NCBI GenBank assembly: GCA_014281115.1
Contig: JACONQ010000003.1
Span: forward strand, 124,001-188,000
Reading direction: 5' to 3'
DNA length: 64,000 nucleotides
Origin: Laburnicola sp. R22_1
Taxonomy: Eukaryota; Ascomycota; Dothideomycetes; Pleosporales; Didymosphaeriaceae
Shown here: positions 11,448 to 22,253 of the stretch, piece after piece
Position numbering within the stretch: the first letter of the stretch is position 1
Layout: every line of letters starts with the position of its first letter
The notes under the pieces: generated by a model
Told to the model about the DNA's origin: nothing
The model's database searches: none
The model's input: the letters and a program-made list of their open reading frames with translations, nothing else
Made by a program: the position numbers and the translations under genes

Positions 11448-11522
11448 GTGATTAGTTTGATAGGTAGGTAATTTTTTGTAGTGGGGGTGGGGTGGATAGA
11501 TGGATAGAATCTCTTCTTCGAA

Positions 11523-11550
11523 GTCTACGTCTACGTCTACGTCTACGTCT
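11523..11550 (+). repeat. (TCTACG)n microsatellite
   Basis: Nearly perfect hexanucleotide tandem, about four to five units, just downstream of VAS1. Confidence 0.9.
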
Positions 11551-12185
11551 ATAATATTGTGTGGCTTGCTTGCTTACTTGTCTTATTTATCCTGTGCATT
11601 TCTTTACTTCTTTATCTATCTATCCACCTGCTATATATATGCCTTTGGAGTTTATACAGGGTAGGTAAGTAGGTAAGCAGGTAGATAAGTAAGAAGCTAG
11701 ATGGAGGCTAATAAGGAAAGGAAAGAAAAAGGAAGGGAAGAGGTGGATAGTAGGTAGGTAAGGTGGGGGGCCTTCTTTAACTTCGAGGTTGAGGAATGAG
11801 GAATAAGTATGTAATCTAGGTAGGTAGCTAGCTAGCTAGGTAGTTAGTTGGTTGGTTAGTTAAGAGGAAGTTAAATTAGAGGGAGGAGCAGGTATATAGG
11901 TGTGTCTAGGTGGGGGTAGTTAGACTAGGTAAGATGGATAGAGGGGAAAGGGATAAATAGCTAGTAAGCTAGCTACGTGTAACTAGGTGGGCTATAGGCT
12001 AGGTAGAAGGGAATTCTGGAATTCTACAGATGGCGAGCTGGATAGATAGATAGCTGGCTAGATAGCGTGTTTGTGTTTGTTTATTTTGTTGTGAGGGGTG
12101 GGAGGAGAGAAGTGGGCTTAGGGTTAGAGATAGGGAATTAAGTAGATGAGAGAGTTTAATAGGGTGGGATATAGGTAGGTAAGAG

Positions 12186-12310
12186 GAAGACTTCGCGCAC
12201 GTTTAGTGGTACATAGAGTAACGCCGTAAGGAAAAGCGTTAAGGGTGCAAAAATCGTAGTGATGTAGGTAGTACAGGTAGTGTGGTAGTGTAAATACTAA
12301 GATAAGGCGT
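12186..12310 (+). repeat. Dispersed repeat, copy A
   Basis: Begins with GAAGACTTCGCGCAC and continues with diverged similarity to the copy at 26541 (shared words include TAACGC, AAAGCGTT-like and GGGTGC). A third, shorter copy is at 43615. The copies share orientation and are noncoding, so they may be ends or fragments of an old transposon family. Confidence 0.6.
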
Positions 12311-12335
12311 AAGATAAGATACAGCTAGTTACGGC

Positions 12336-14006
12336 TTATTCGCAAAGCTGTAAGGAGCCATAATTGTAGTCCCCTTCTTCGTCGGTGCCAACTGCCCTCA
12401 TTTTCGCGCAGACATACCCAAGCGCAAGAAAAAAACCCGCCTTGGCTGTGAATATGATAAAATCTGCCAGAGAAAAGCGAAAGATATATTCGAGGTTTCC
12501 GTCGGAATTATGGACGCAGGAGGATGTTCCTTTTAAGAAGGACGGAGGGCAAAATCCTCCTGGGTATCCTAGGTATGGCTTCACTTGCATGGTGAATTCG
12601 GAGGCTTCTGGGTAGACGTGGAAGGTGGCTTGTCTCCATAGCAAATCACAATAGACCTGAAGTCCGACTTCCAGGGAGATTGGCGACGTGGTCGAGCTTG
12701 ATGTGCGGCTTTTATAACCATTGGGGGAACTTGGTGCGAAAACTCCAGAGTTTGGGCGATCGACGTGAACATTGTTAAAGTCGTCTGGTGGTAGGGACAA
12801 TCGTAATTGAACGAAAGGTTGGTTAGCAGCTACACTTTTCATTTTTTCTGCAAGTTCCTCAAGACCGGCTTGAGATGTGACAGATAAGGCTTGACATAGA
12901 GGAAACATAGAACAGAAGCAGAAGGTCTCGTTGCAGCTCACCAGAACAGTGGCGAATAACTGAGCGTCTGGAATGCTATAATCGACTTTCAGTCGTTTGC
13001 TGTATCCAGAGAGCGACAATAGCGAAAAGATGCGGTCTCGGGCAATGTGGCATTGCTTTTCGCGGAAATGCATGAGGAGGTAGGCTAGGCTCCTGCCTCC
13101 TAAATTTTTAGTAAGATATGGATGGAAGGACAAGAAATTACTAAAGTCCTTCTCGGTCGAATTCCGTTCGTGAGTTATATCTTCCCACGACATGCTCCGC
13201 AACAGTTGAAATTCATCCACTTGCCATATAGGTAGTGTGTACAGCGGGTGCTCGGTCTCGGAGGCAAGCAGTATGACTTCGCGAGCCAATACGATTTCTT
13301 GCGTGACCCAGGCTCTGGTCCAGTATCCTAGGCCGATAAATGCTCTGCATGCTTTCATGAAAGCTGCTGCCTCCAGAGACGGCATTGAGAAAGGGATCCT
13401 GCATGCTTCGCTAATGTCCATCACTGCTGAAGATTCAAGATATCGTGCCACCAGTGGATCCACACCAAGCCATGAATACACTTCGGTCGCGTGCGAGTAT
13501 ATGGAACCCATTTGCTGGACCTGATGATTTCGTTCCGTAGTGTTGGCCTGGTCCAAGCATATGGAGTCGATCCACAGCCACTTGTGCTCCATGTGAGGTT
13601 TCTGTCGCCAGGCAAACATGAACTCCCAGACATTCCGCCCGACTTTTAGATATTTGCCGTTGAGAATTATTGTGTGACTGCCAAGCTCCGTACCTAGAAA
13701 GAGGATGCAAGTTAATACAGAAGGACTGATTCGGAAGTGCTATGATAGACGATGCATTTGGATAGTTCAAATAACATCCCGAGGCAACGTACCCCATACA
13801 TAAGAGAGACAAGCGTAGTCAGAGTCCGTTGTACCGTGTCGCAAAGTGCATCAGATTGGCTCGTCGGGCTCATCACTTCTTCGGATTTGAATGAGTCGAA
13901 TCGAAGACGTGGAAAGGTCGAGAGGCTGGTAGGTGAAAGGCTGAGTTGTGTCGGATTGTTCGCTTCCGCCTAGAAGGTCGCCATTCCCTCCATCATTGCC
14001 CTCCAT
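12336..14006 (-). pseudogene. HET-domain (heterokaryon incompatibility) gene with one in-frame stop
   Basis: HET-domain proteins trigger cell death after fusion of unlike hyphae. The best model starts at ATG 14006 and has exons 14006-13793 and 13693-12336, 523 codons in frame. The N-terminus reads FTYQPLDLSTSSIRLIQIR and, after the intron, WGTELGSHTIILNGKYLKVG, both typical of the HET start. DYACLSYVWG and WLWIDSICLDQANTTER are hallmark motifs, followed by YSHATEVYSWLG and a GYWTRAWVTQE motif. The C-terminal half (about residues 330-523) has no clear domain and ends with a hydrophobic segment (DFIIFTAKAGFFLALGYVCA). Codon 52 is TGA (13853-13851), where homologues usually have a sense codon in a PIQCTL-like stretch. 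Everything else is intact, so the loss looks recent or may be a sequence error. A shorter product from an internal ATG such as 13619 would lack the first HET motif. Confidence 0.75.
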
Positions 14007-14532
14007 GTCGACAAATCGTGAGCCTTCGGTTTGAAATCAGATGATTATTAGTGGAATAGCGCTGTATAAAAAGTGGAGGAATCTGATAGCATAATGATGG
14101 ATGCCTCTGGTCTAGGTGTGCGTAAGATATATAGCAGGCCGACGGGGCAGTGCAAGGCTAAGGCAGCAACCAGCTGAGAGACCCGTATAAGGCTGAGGCA
14201 CGTGCACGTGTCTCTATCGTCGCTACGGTTCCCGTCTGGACGCGGGCACGAAAATTCAAGGACTGTAACAGTGAGACAGGCATATTGGGTGCGCTCTGCC
14301 CGCGGAATAAGTAGAGCTCGAAGCCATTGTGATGAATGTGAGCAGGAGCGTGATCAGATGGGGTTAGCCTGAGATGTGGGATTGAGAATATTACATAATC
14401 ACACTAAGACTCCCACACACACTAAGCGAGCTTTTCGAACTCCAGCGTCGACGACCTGGCTAAACCCACCCGACGAACAACCACCCCGCGACCTCGAAGC
14501 CTTCCGCCAGCTACTTCGACAACACCGCAATC
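14007..14532. promoter_or_regulatory. Divergent promoter of the HET gene and RPS15
   Basis: A 526 bp spacer between oppositely oriented genes. The RPS15-proximal part (14400-14532) is C/A-rich like many leaders of fungal ribosomal-protein genes. No specific binding site can be named with confidence. Confidence 0.4.
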
Positions 14533-15453
14533 ATGGCTGACCAGGACTACGTACGCTTCTTTCGTCATGCTCGTATCTTGAGCCCTGCTAACAGTGCCAC
14601 AGAACGCCGAGGAGGCTGCCGTAAGTGGACTTTCCGCGACGCTCCCGTTCCCTGACGATACCTTCCCCGGAATGCCGCATCCCATCCGCCATCGCGCTAC
14701 ATCGTAAAGAAGACATGGGATATGTTACCTTGGTGGATTGCGCGTCCGGGTGCCCACGAAGGATCGCATAATCTGAAGGTGGCCATGGGCTAACACGATC
14801 ACACAGGAGATCAAGAAGAAGAGAGCCTTCCGGAAGTTCTCGTAAGTTGGATCTACTACAGCCGCGCTTTGCTCGGTACTAACGCTTTTGTCAAGTTACC
14901 GTGGAGTCGACCTCGACCAGTCAGTCTTTGCGCCACCCCAGCCGCGAACCAGATATTAATAAACGGCAGGCTCCTCGACCTCGGATCTGAAGAACTCCGC
15001 GACCTCGTCCATGCCCGTGCCCGCCGTAGGTTCAACCGCGGTCTGAGGCGCGGGCCCATGGGCCTCATCAAGAAGCTCCGGAAAGCTAAGCAGGAGGCCA
15101 AGCCCAACGAGAAGCCCGACCTTGTGAGGCACCCGCTATTAAATCTGCCCGGCGTCCTTTGTGCTAATCGGTATGGATATTAGGTCAAGACGCACTTGCG
15201 GAACATGATCGTTGTGCCCGAGATGATCGGCAGCGTTGTCGGCGTCTACTCCGGCAAGGAGTTCAACCAGGTCGAGATCAAGCCTGAGATGGTCGGCCAC
15301 TACCTCGCCGAATTCTCTATCTCATAGTAAGTCAACGCCACCTACCAGCTAAGTCAGGTGCGAGATGTCTAACAGACACATAGCCGCCCCGTCAAGCACG
15401 GAAGGCCGGGTATCGGTGCCACCCACTCTTCCCGTTTCATTCCCCTGAAGTAA
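14533..15453 (+). CDS. RPS15: 40S ribosomal protein S15 (uS19)
   Basis: Small-subunit ribosomal protein of the head, needed for late 40S maturation and nuclear export. Seven exons join to 153 residues: 14533-14550, 14603-14620, 14807-14841, 14896-14919, 14970-15123, 15184-15326 and 15384-15453. The protein starts MADQDYNAEEAA, then has [21 protein letters not shown] assembled across three splice junctions. The uS19 core follows ([20 protein letters not shown], then [20 protein letters not shown]), and the protein ends [17 protein letters not shown], all matching eukaryotic S15. The two first exons are only 18 nt each. High intron density near the 5' end is usual for ribosomal-protein genes of filamentous fungi. 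Length equals the family's. Confidence 0.95.
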
Positions 15454-15903
15454 ATGGTCTGGGTCTCGGTTGCATGGGTTCTTTCGTGGGGCAGAGGGAA
15501 ATGTACTTCATGACGAACAATGAATACAGGTGTTTGGTGCATCTATGACTGCGCTTCGGCATGACGTGAAGCGCGTGGCGGCTACGGCAGGCATGAAGAT
15601 AGCATGTAGCCCGCACTAGGTCTAAAACGTTTACCTCATTCCTGTTATCCATTGGCGTGATTTATCGTCTAAGGTATCGTGCCATCAAAATGTGGCGTAA
15701 CATCAGCAGACGATACGAATGCATTCAGATGGTAGGATTACCACCACCACTATTCTCCATGCTACTATGTATGATGTACAATAAGTCTCAGAAGGAACCT
15801 CCAGGGTATAACCAAACAAGGTACAGAGCCCCCAAAAACCAGCAGCCAAAAGACAAAGTCCAACCCAAGCCCGAAAAAGAAAGAAAAAGCAACGCAACGC
15901 TCG
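15454..15903. other. Convergent 3' spacer between RPS15 and NUS1
   Basis: About 450 bp holding the two 3' ends. It is A-rich near 15830-15900. No gene or repeat is supported. Confidence 0.4.
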
Positions 15904-17163
15904 CTACTTCCCAACACGCATCTCGGCCTTGCCATACGTCTTGAGAGCCGAAAGGAAGACTTGATAATTCACGCCCTTGTTATCGGGTAAATGACTAGTA
16001 GCATACGTATTAGCCCACGCACACACATGAAGCAATTCCAAAGAGGAAGAAATCAAGAAAGAAAAAAGAAAAGAAAAAGAAAACAAGCAACTCACAAAAT
16101 CTCCGTCAGCCTCAACTGCCACGGCGGATACCCCTTCAACACGACCCTGGGCCCAAACAGCACCAACAAATCCGGCTCGGAACTCACATAGTCGCTGAGC
16201 TCAGCATTGATGAGATGCATGTCTATTTGGCGTGTGGCGATGTCTGCTTTTTGGGCCATGTGGGCGAGGGTGACGGTCAGGTCGACGAGGGTGTCGCGGC
16301 CGTCGTGCTCGGAGAGGAGGAGGATGGTGAGGTGGGGGCGGGATGTTGTGGGGCCTGATACTGGGGGTGTTGTTGATGACGAAGAAGGGGGTTCGGTTTC
16401 TGGGGAGGGGGTTCCGGGCGGGGAGTAGGAGATTGTGTGGGGGGCTTTTACGGTGAGGGTGGGGCGGCGGGTGTGGGTGCCGAAGTAGGATTCTAAGTTT
16501 GAGGTTATGGCGGCGTGGAGTTGGGGGACGTAGTTTTTGAGGACGCCTGGAGGAGTTTACGGTTAGTATTTGGTTCGTGGGGGGTTGGGAGGGTGGAGCG
16601 GGAGAAGTGTACGTACCTGTGCGCTCGTAGATGCTGAGGAGGGGGATGCCGGCGCTCGTTGTCCAGGCTGCGATTTCACACACGTCTTGGACGAGGCCTT
16701 CGAGGCCGGCGTTGCCCTGCTCTTCGTCGTCTTCGCGGTGGTCCAGCACGACGCTGAGGTGTTTGGGGAGTTGCTCTACGTTTTTGACGTCGTTGACGAT
16801 CCATTCGGGGGTGTGGTGGTGGTGGCGGAGGACGGCGCGGACTTTGTACGACGAGAGGCGCCAGGCGCGGCGGAAGCGGAAGAAGATGCTGAAGAGGAAG
16901 GCGAGGGTCGAGTAGATGATTACGTGGAGGGTTGTGCGGACGCGGCCGTGTTTGGGCTTGGGGGATGCGACGGTCCGCTGCGAGAGCTTGGGGGACGAGG
17001 GCGTGGACGCGTTGTTGGTGGGTTTGGCGGGCACGGGGGGTAGGAAGGGGGTGAGCATGGCTTCGCGCTCCGCGGGCGTGAGCGGCTTGCCGTTGATGTG
17101 GCCGCGGCGGAAGGCGGTTTCTTCCATGGGCGTTATGCCTGTGGAGAGGGCTGCGGGCGCCAT
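15904..17163 (-). CDS. NUS1: Dehydrodolichyl diphosphate synthase subunit Nus1 (NgBR family)
   Basis: Noncatalytic partner of the cis-prenyltransferase that makes dolichol phosphate precursors at the ER. Exons 17163-16617, 16546-16096 and 15994-15904 join to 362 residues. A Pro/Ser-rich N-terminus is followed by one membrane segment (TLHVIIYSTLAFLFSIFFRF, about residues 81-100). The cis-prenyltransferase-like domain follows: LPKHLSVVLDHRE, then DVCEIAAWTTSAGIPLLSIY, and the C-terminus ends EMRVGK, which supplies the conserved RxG motif needed for activity of the complex. A Ser/Thr/Pro-rich insert (about residues 212-238) is long for the family. Splice donors are GTACGT and GTGAGT. It shares a 522 bp divergent promoter with SEC10. 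Confidence 0.85.
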
Positions 17164-17685
17164 TGCGGCGAGTGCGGTAGGAATTTAGCGCGACAAAACG
17201 GTTGCCTGGGTATTTTTTGAATTGAGTGGAATGTAAACGGAGCGGTGAAGGGCGAAACCGTGCGTGGGAAGAAGAATGGCTGCTGGCTGTTGGGTTAGCT
17301 TGAGGTGAAAGAGGTGGTTCATATGTCATATATCAAGTTTGAGGCTGGGCCCCGGCGTTGCGCCGACACTGCCGAGCCAAGAGACATGCTTAGCCTTGAT
17401 TTTGAGTGGCAATTACGTGGGCAAGTCGCAAGTGCTGAGGCGTGCTGCATCATGGGCATGGACATGGGCTCTGGGCGTGTGTTTGCCATGCACGAGCTGT
17501 GGTGAATGTGCGTCCGTTGGAGGGCGGAGGTGAACACGCGCGCGGGGAGAAAGCGACAAGCCACAACTGCATGCTCCAAGCCACGACACATCGCGACTCG
17601 ACGCCGCGACTGCTGGATCTTCATTCAGTACTGCAGTCGCCTGCTTGCGTATACAGCGTCCATGCTCCCCAGGTAGCCCGCCACC
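17164..17685. promoter_or_regulatory. Divergent promoter of NUS1 and SEC10
   Basis: 522 bp between two divergent start codons. It has mixed composition with short ORFs only. A translated-looking frame near 17305-17505 has no family resemblance. Confidence 0.4.
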
Positions 17686-20338
17686 ATGTCTCGCCCAAGC
17701 GCAGACAGTGCGTCGACGCCACTCTCGTACCAGGCCTCGACCAAGAGCTCCGCGCGCGGCTTCACCTTCTCGCTCGACAACTTCTCGGTGCGTTTCTTCC
17801 GCATGGTTCGCAAAGAAGCTGCTGACAGGCCGCTAGAACAAGGGCTTCATCGTCAAGGACTTTATCGAGGCCCTCTCCGACAGTGCCACGCCCACCTCCC
17901 GCAAATCCATCTCCGCCAGCGGCCAGATACAGTTCGACCCAAAGCCTCTGATACGCTCCTTCGAGAATGCCCTGGCACGCCTGAACAGCCTATCCGAGGA
18001 CCTCGAGGAGCGCGAAAACGAACTCTCAGGCGCCGTGCGTCGCGCAGAAGCCCAGCACAACGGGAACGTCGAGTCACTCGGCCGGAAGCTCAACCAGGCC
18101 GTCGACCGCTTCCAGCGCCTGGACAGCTCGCTGAATGGCAGCACCGACTCGGATACTGGGGGCAACGTGGCCGTGCGCATAGGAGAGAAATTAGAAGAGC
18201 TGGACAGGCAGCTGAAGAGGTCGAATGATGCCAAGTTCTTGATCCTCTGCTGGCAAGAGGTCAGCCAACGCGGCAGTCTCGAAACCCTCGAGGACGTCAA
18301 GCGCCGCAACGATATCGTAGAGTGCGCGCGCATTGCAAGACAGCTGTTGAAGATCAGCGGTCGGCTGGACCCGGACGGCGCCCAGGGTGTCAATGGAGGT
18401 GGAAACGCGCCCAATGGCGTGAAGAAGAGGCCTGGACGGTCCAAGTATCCCACCAAAGAGATTATCGAGAAGTTTCTGGAGAATCTGGAGCAGGACCTAC
18501 TGGCCAAGTTTGACGACTACTACAGACGGGCAAACTACGACGGAATGCGGGAGTGCGCCATCACGCTCAAAGACTTCAACGACGGCGCTAGTGTCATAGC
18601 GACATACGTGAACCAGCATTCCTTCTTCATTGACCGGACACAGCTGGTCACGGACGAGCTGGCGGTCGACGCCGAGACGTGGGATCGCCTCCAGGATCCG
18701 GATGCAGACCCGCCAGGCGTAGAGCCCAGCTTGCAGTCGCTCATCGACGAAGTGAAGATTGTCGTGCAAGAGGAGTCGGGCATTATCAAGCGCGCGTTTC
18801 CCTACTACGAGGAGGTGCTCATCCGCTTTCTGCAGAGGATATTCCAGCAATCCATCCAGCAGCGGCTGGAAATGGTGCTCGAAAAGGCAAACGAGCTATC
18901 GTCGCTCGCTTTTCTCCGTTCGCTACAGGCTTCGAGGAGTTACATCACCGCTCTTGTAGACGATCTCAAAGCCCATGGCTTGACCGAGGCCCCAGAACCA
19001 GTGACTTCGCAGATCGCAGCAACTCTTGACCAACAGCTTGAAGAGCTGTTCGTGCCCTACTTTGTCGGCTCCTCGTACATCGAAAGAGAGAAAAAGAATC
19101 TAGAAGAACTCTACTCGTCCCTACTCCTCAAGTTTACATCGTACCACGAACAGCGCCGTCGAATGCCAACATCCTACTTTGGCTCGCTCGCCCAGCGCGG
19201 CAAAGAAATCGCAGCTTCAGCGCGCGACGCATACATGGAGCGTCTCGACAGCGCTGATCTGCCCACGACGCAAAAGGCCATGTTACTAAGAATCGCCGGT
19301 CTGAAAGAAGATCAAGGCGACAAGAAGAACATTGAGACCACGGAGGAAGATGGCAAATTGTCCATTCCCACCGCAAAACGTATGCTGAAATGGCTCGCTG
19401 AAGGCGTGGGTCGCGGACTTGAGCTTTCTCCTACAAACGAAACGCCAAAGGATGTGCAGAATCTGCTGCATTTGCTGCTTACTCATGTGGGTGAGATATA
19501 CCTCGAGACGGCACTTGATGCGTAAGTCCCCGTTCCTCCAACACCGCCCATCCCAATCCCATCCACCGACTTGCTAACCACCCCCCAGCGCCTCGGACCA
19601 CGCCACAGCGCAAGAATCCCTCAAAACGCCCCCGACCTCACCCACCTCCCCACCCTCCAAACGCTCACCATAATCCTCCACCTCCTCCAAACCACCATCC
19701 GCACCATCCTCCTCCCCCTCGCAACCCCCAACGTAACGACCCGCCGCGACATGGAAAAAACAGCCCTCACCACCCTCTCCACGCTCGAATCCAAACTCTC
19801 CAACATCCTCAACCTCACCCTTTCCGCCACAACCTCGCACATCTCCAAACTCCTCGCGCAGCACCAGAAAAAATCCGATTTCCGCCCCAAAGACGACGCC
19901 GACCTCATGGCTGCCGCGTCCGAGACGCCCGCCTGCAAAGCCGTAGTCACCTTCTTATCCCGCGTAGCAACGCAAGCCACACAAGCGCTCACAGGGCGCA
20001 ACCTCTCGCTCTTCCTCTCGGAGCTCGCCCTCTCCCTGCGGTCCCTGATCCTCGCGCACCTGCTGAAATTCACCGTGTCGCAGTTTGGCGGCATCACCGT
20101 GTCCAAGGATATGACGGTGTATGCGGACCTGGTGCGGAGCTGGCCGACGGGGGAGGAGTTGGAGCCGGGGGCTATGGATGTGCTGGTGGAGGTGGGGCAG
20201 CTGTTTATTATTAAGGGGGATGCGTTGAAGTTTCGGGTTATGGGGGCGGGGGAGGGGGAGAGGGGCGAGTTGAGGGCTTATATTAGGCAGAGGGAGGATG
20301 TGGGGAGTGTGGAGGTGCAGGCTGCGCTGGGGCCGTAG
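17686..20338 (+). CDS. SEC10: Exocyst complex component Sec10
   Basis: Subunit of the exocyst, which tethers secretory vesicles at growing hyphal tips. Exons 17686-17787, 17837-19521 and 19609-20338 join to 838 residues. The N-terminus SLDNFSNKGFIVKDFIEALS and the coiled-coil region RSFENALARLNSLSEDLEER match Sec10 of filamentous fungi. Later blocks include LKDFNDGASVIATYVNQHSF, LEELFVPYFVGSSYIEREKK and the helical C-terminal region. The third exon is awkward. The first AG after the branch-like CTAAC (19588) continues a homologous peptide, SDHATAQESLKTP, but its frame closes at 19671; the AG at 19608 restores the frame used downstream and drops that peptide. The listed model uses 19608 because it translates without interruption (see findings). 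Confidence 0.88.
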
Positions 20339-21344
20339 GGGGTTGGGGGGTAGTGGGGTGAGTTGGTGGAGGTGATGGATATAGAGGTGGTGAAATGGGT
20401 TGAATTGCAGTGTATAAATTTTTTTTGATGTACAAGTATCCTATCTCTGCAAGATGAGTATAGGTCTTGAAAGAACAATCACTTTATCGATTCTGTCAAG
20501 CTGCCGCCGCCTTCTTAGACTCTTTCCCATCTTGCTCTACTCTATGTTGAGATATCATGAAGTCTTAGTCTTGTTCGTACGCCAGTCGCCAAGGACGGAT
20601 CGAAATGAAGGATGTTGTTATTCGGTTGGTCAAGTTTCAACGACGGTTAGCTCAGGTTATACTGCCAATGAGTTGGGGTATTACAACGCAGGCAGGTAGA
20701 GTCGAGCTAGGTACGCAACGTGTGCACCGTCCTCTCCTCTTTTAACTTAGTTTTACCCTGGGGTCATAGAATGCAGAGGTGGTGACGTTGCGGGGAGATG
20801 TAATGGCTTTATTTTTAGGGAGGAGGGACGAGATTGCAAGGTTTGGATGTTGGTTCCGTGATGGTGTGTCGATGGGGGAGGGCAGCTGTACGGTTTTGGT
20901 CGTCGCTGCTTGGGGGGAAGAAGACGGGATCGGTTGAGGTGCTGCCGAGGGGGGAGAGTGGAAGTTGGAATGGGTGGGCGTGGTGAGGAGGCGTATGGTG
21001 AGATTGAAGGGGTGGGTGTGAATGTCTCTATTTTTTACAGTGGTGGTTAGCGAAGTCAATTTTCCGAATCACTTTGACTTCTAGGCTGCAGCCTCAACAT
21101 TTCTTTCACGAGCACCAATAGCGAACCGCCGGATTCAATCTGCAACGCACAACGTGGGGGTGCAAGACTCTCATTCAATGTGTCCTAGTGGCACATGCCG
21201 ACAGATGGCCGCGAATGTTCCATAATCCCATTGACAGCCCGCTCGACACCGCCCAAGCGCCCATGATCGTCCCGCATGATTTTCGTGAATGGAGGGAGGT
21301 TGGCATGATCGTACTTCGTTGACGGACGGAAGAAGGCGATGCGC
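20339..21344. other. Convergent 3' spacer between SEC10 and RPP2
   Basis: About 1 kb. Small ORFs on both strands (for example 20742-21059 minus) are low-complexity and match nothing known to me. No repeat or RNA gene was recognised. Confidence 0.4.
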
Positions 21345-21786
21345 TTAGTCGAAGAGACCGAAGCCCATGTCCTCGTCGGACTCCTCCTTCTCCTCTTCCT
21401 TCTCCTCGACCTTAGCCTCCTCGGCGGGGGCAGCACCACCGGCAGCGGCGCCACCGGCAGCAGCACCACCGCCGCCGCCAGACGGGACGGAGGCGAGCTT
21501 CTCGGAACCGGAGGCGATGAGCTAAGTGATGTTAGAGATGGCCATTTCGCATGGCTGTATCTGGAGCAGAAAGTCATACCTCGTCGATGTCCTTGCCCTC
21601 AAGCTCGGAGAGGAGCTTCTCCAGGCGCTCGTCGTCGGCCTCGACACCGACGGACCCGAGGACACCCTGCGCATGTCAGATACTCCTTGTAATATACAAG
21701 GTGGAATCTCTCACCTTGATGTCAGCGGCAGAAGGCGAGGTGTTTCCACCGAGGCCGAGGAGGAGGTAAGCTGCGAGGTGCTTCAT
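21345..21786 (-). CDS. RPP2: 60S acidic ribosomal protein P2
   Basis: Acidic stalk protein that recruits elongation factors to the 60S subunit. Exons 21786-21715, 21666-21580 and 21521-21345 join to 111 residues, the normal P2 length. The N-terminal dimerisation domain starts [20 protein letters not shown] and continues [19 protein letters not shown] and [14 protein letters not shown] Gly/Ala hinge and an acidic stretch ([13 protein letters not shown]) lead to the universal C-terminus [10 protein letters not shown]. The [10 protein letters not shown] start distinguishes P2 from P1. Introns have canonical GTGAGA and GTATGA donors. It is divergent to SPT2. Confidence 0.96.
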
Positions 21787-22253
21787 TCTGGATGTGTGGT
21801 GGTTGTCGTTTGGAAGAACAGGAGTACAATCGATTTAACCTGTAAGAGTCAGTATGCGACAATGCCTGCGCATGAGATAGATGAACGCACCGTATGACCG
21901 GAGACTGAGACTTCAAGTTCTCGAATGTGGTTGCAGATCGAGAGAAATATCGCCCTGCGCGATCAATATTCGCATCGGTGGAGGGCGCCACACCTATCGT
22001 GGACTAGCGCCTCGGCGCCGGATAAGGTAATGTTCCGCAGGCTGGGCTCTTTAAAAGGCGACCGCCACCTCTTCACTGCCGGCGCTGCCCTTTGTATTCC
22101 TTTCCCACGGCCGCAGTAAACCCGCTCTGAAAGCGCGTGCGTTTGCTCGGCCGCTCCGGTTTTTCTATAAATCGCCATTTCGAAAGCATGCCCGACATCT
22201 CTCCCGATACACGCGACCAGCAGTCCTGAGTCAACCTTTATCTGTCGCCCGCC
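21787..22253. promoter_or_regulatory. Divergent promoter of RPP2 and SPT2
   Basis: 467 bp between two start codons. Pyrimidine-rich tracts occur near 22070-22110 on the plus strand. No specific site is claimed. Confidence 0.4.

Larger units (their letters stand above)
11448..12335. repeat. Simple-sequence spacer rich in TAGG/GCTAG words
   Basis: About 0.9 kb of purine-rich low-complexity DNA. It includes five TCTACG hexamers (11523-11550), runs of TAGGTAGGTAGCTAGC (around 11690-11840), and GGTTGGTTAGTT-type runs. No coding frame is convincing. A copy of a dispersed repeat begins at 12186 and is listed separately. Confidence 0.7.

Noticed and set aside
20742..21059. 105-codon minus-strand frame
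   Set aside because: Low-complexity Pro/Thr/Ser/Asn sequence in a convergent spacer; no family resemblance.
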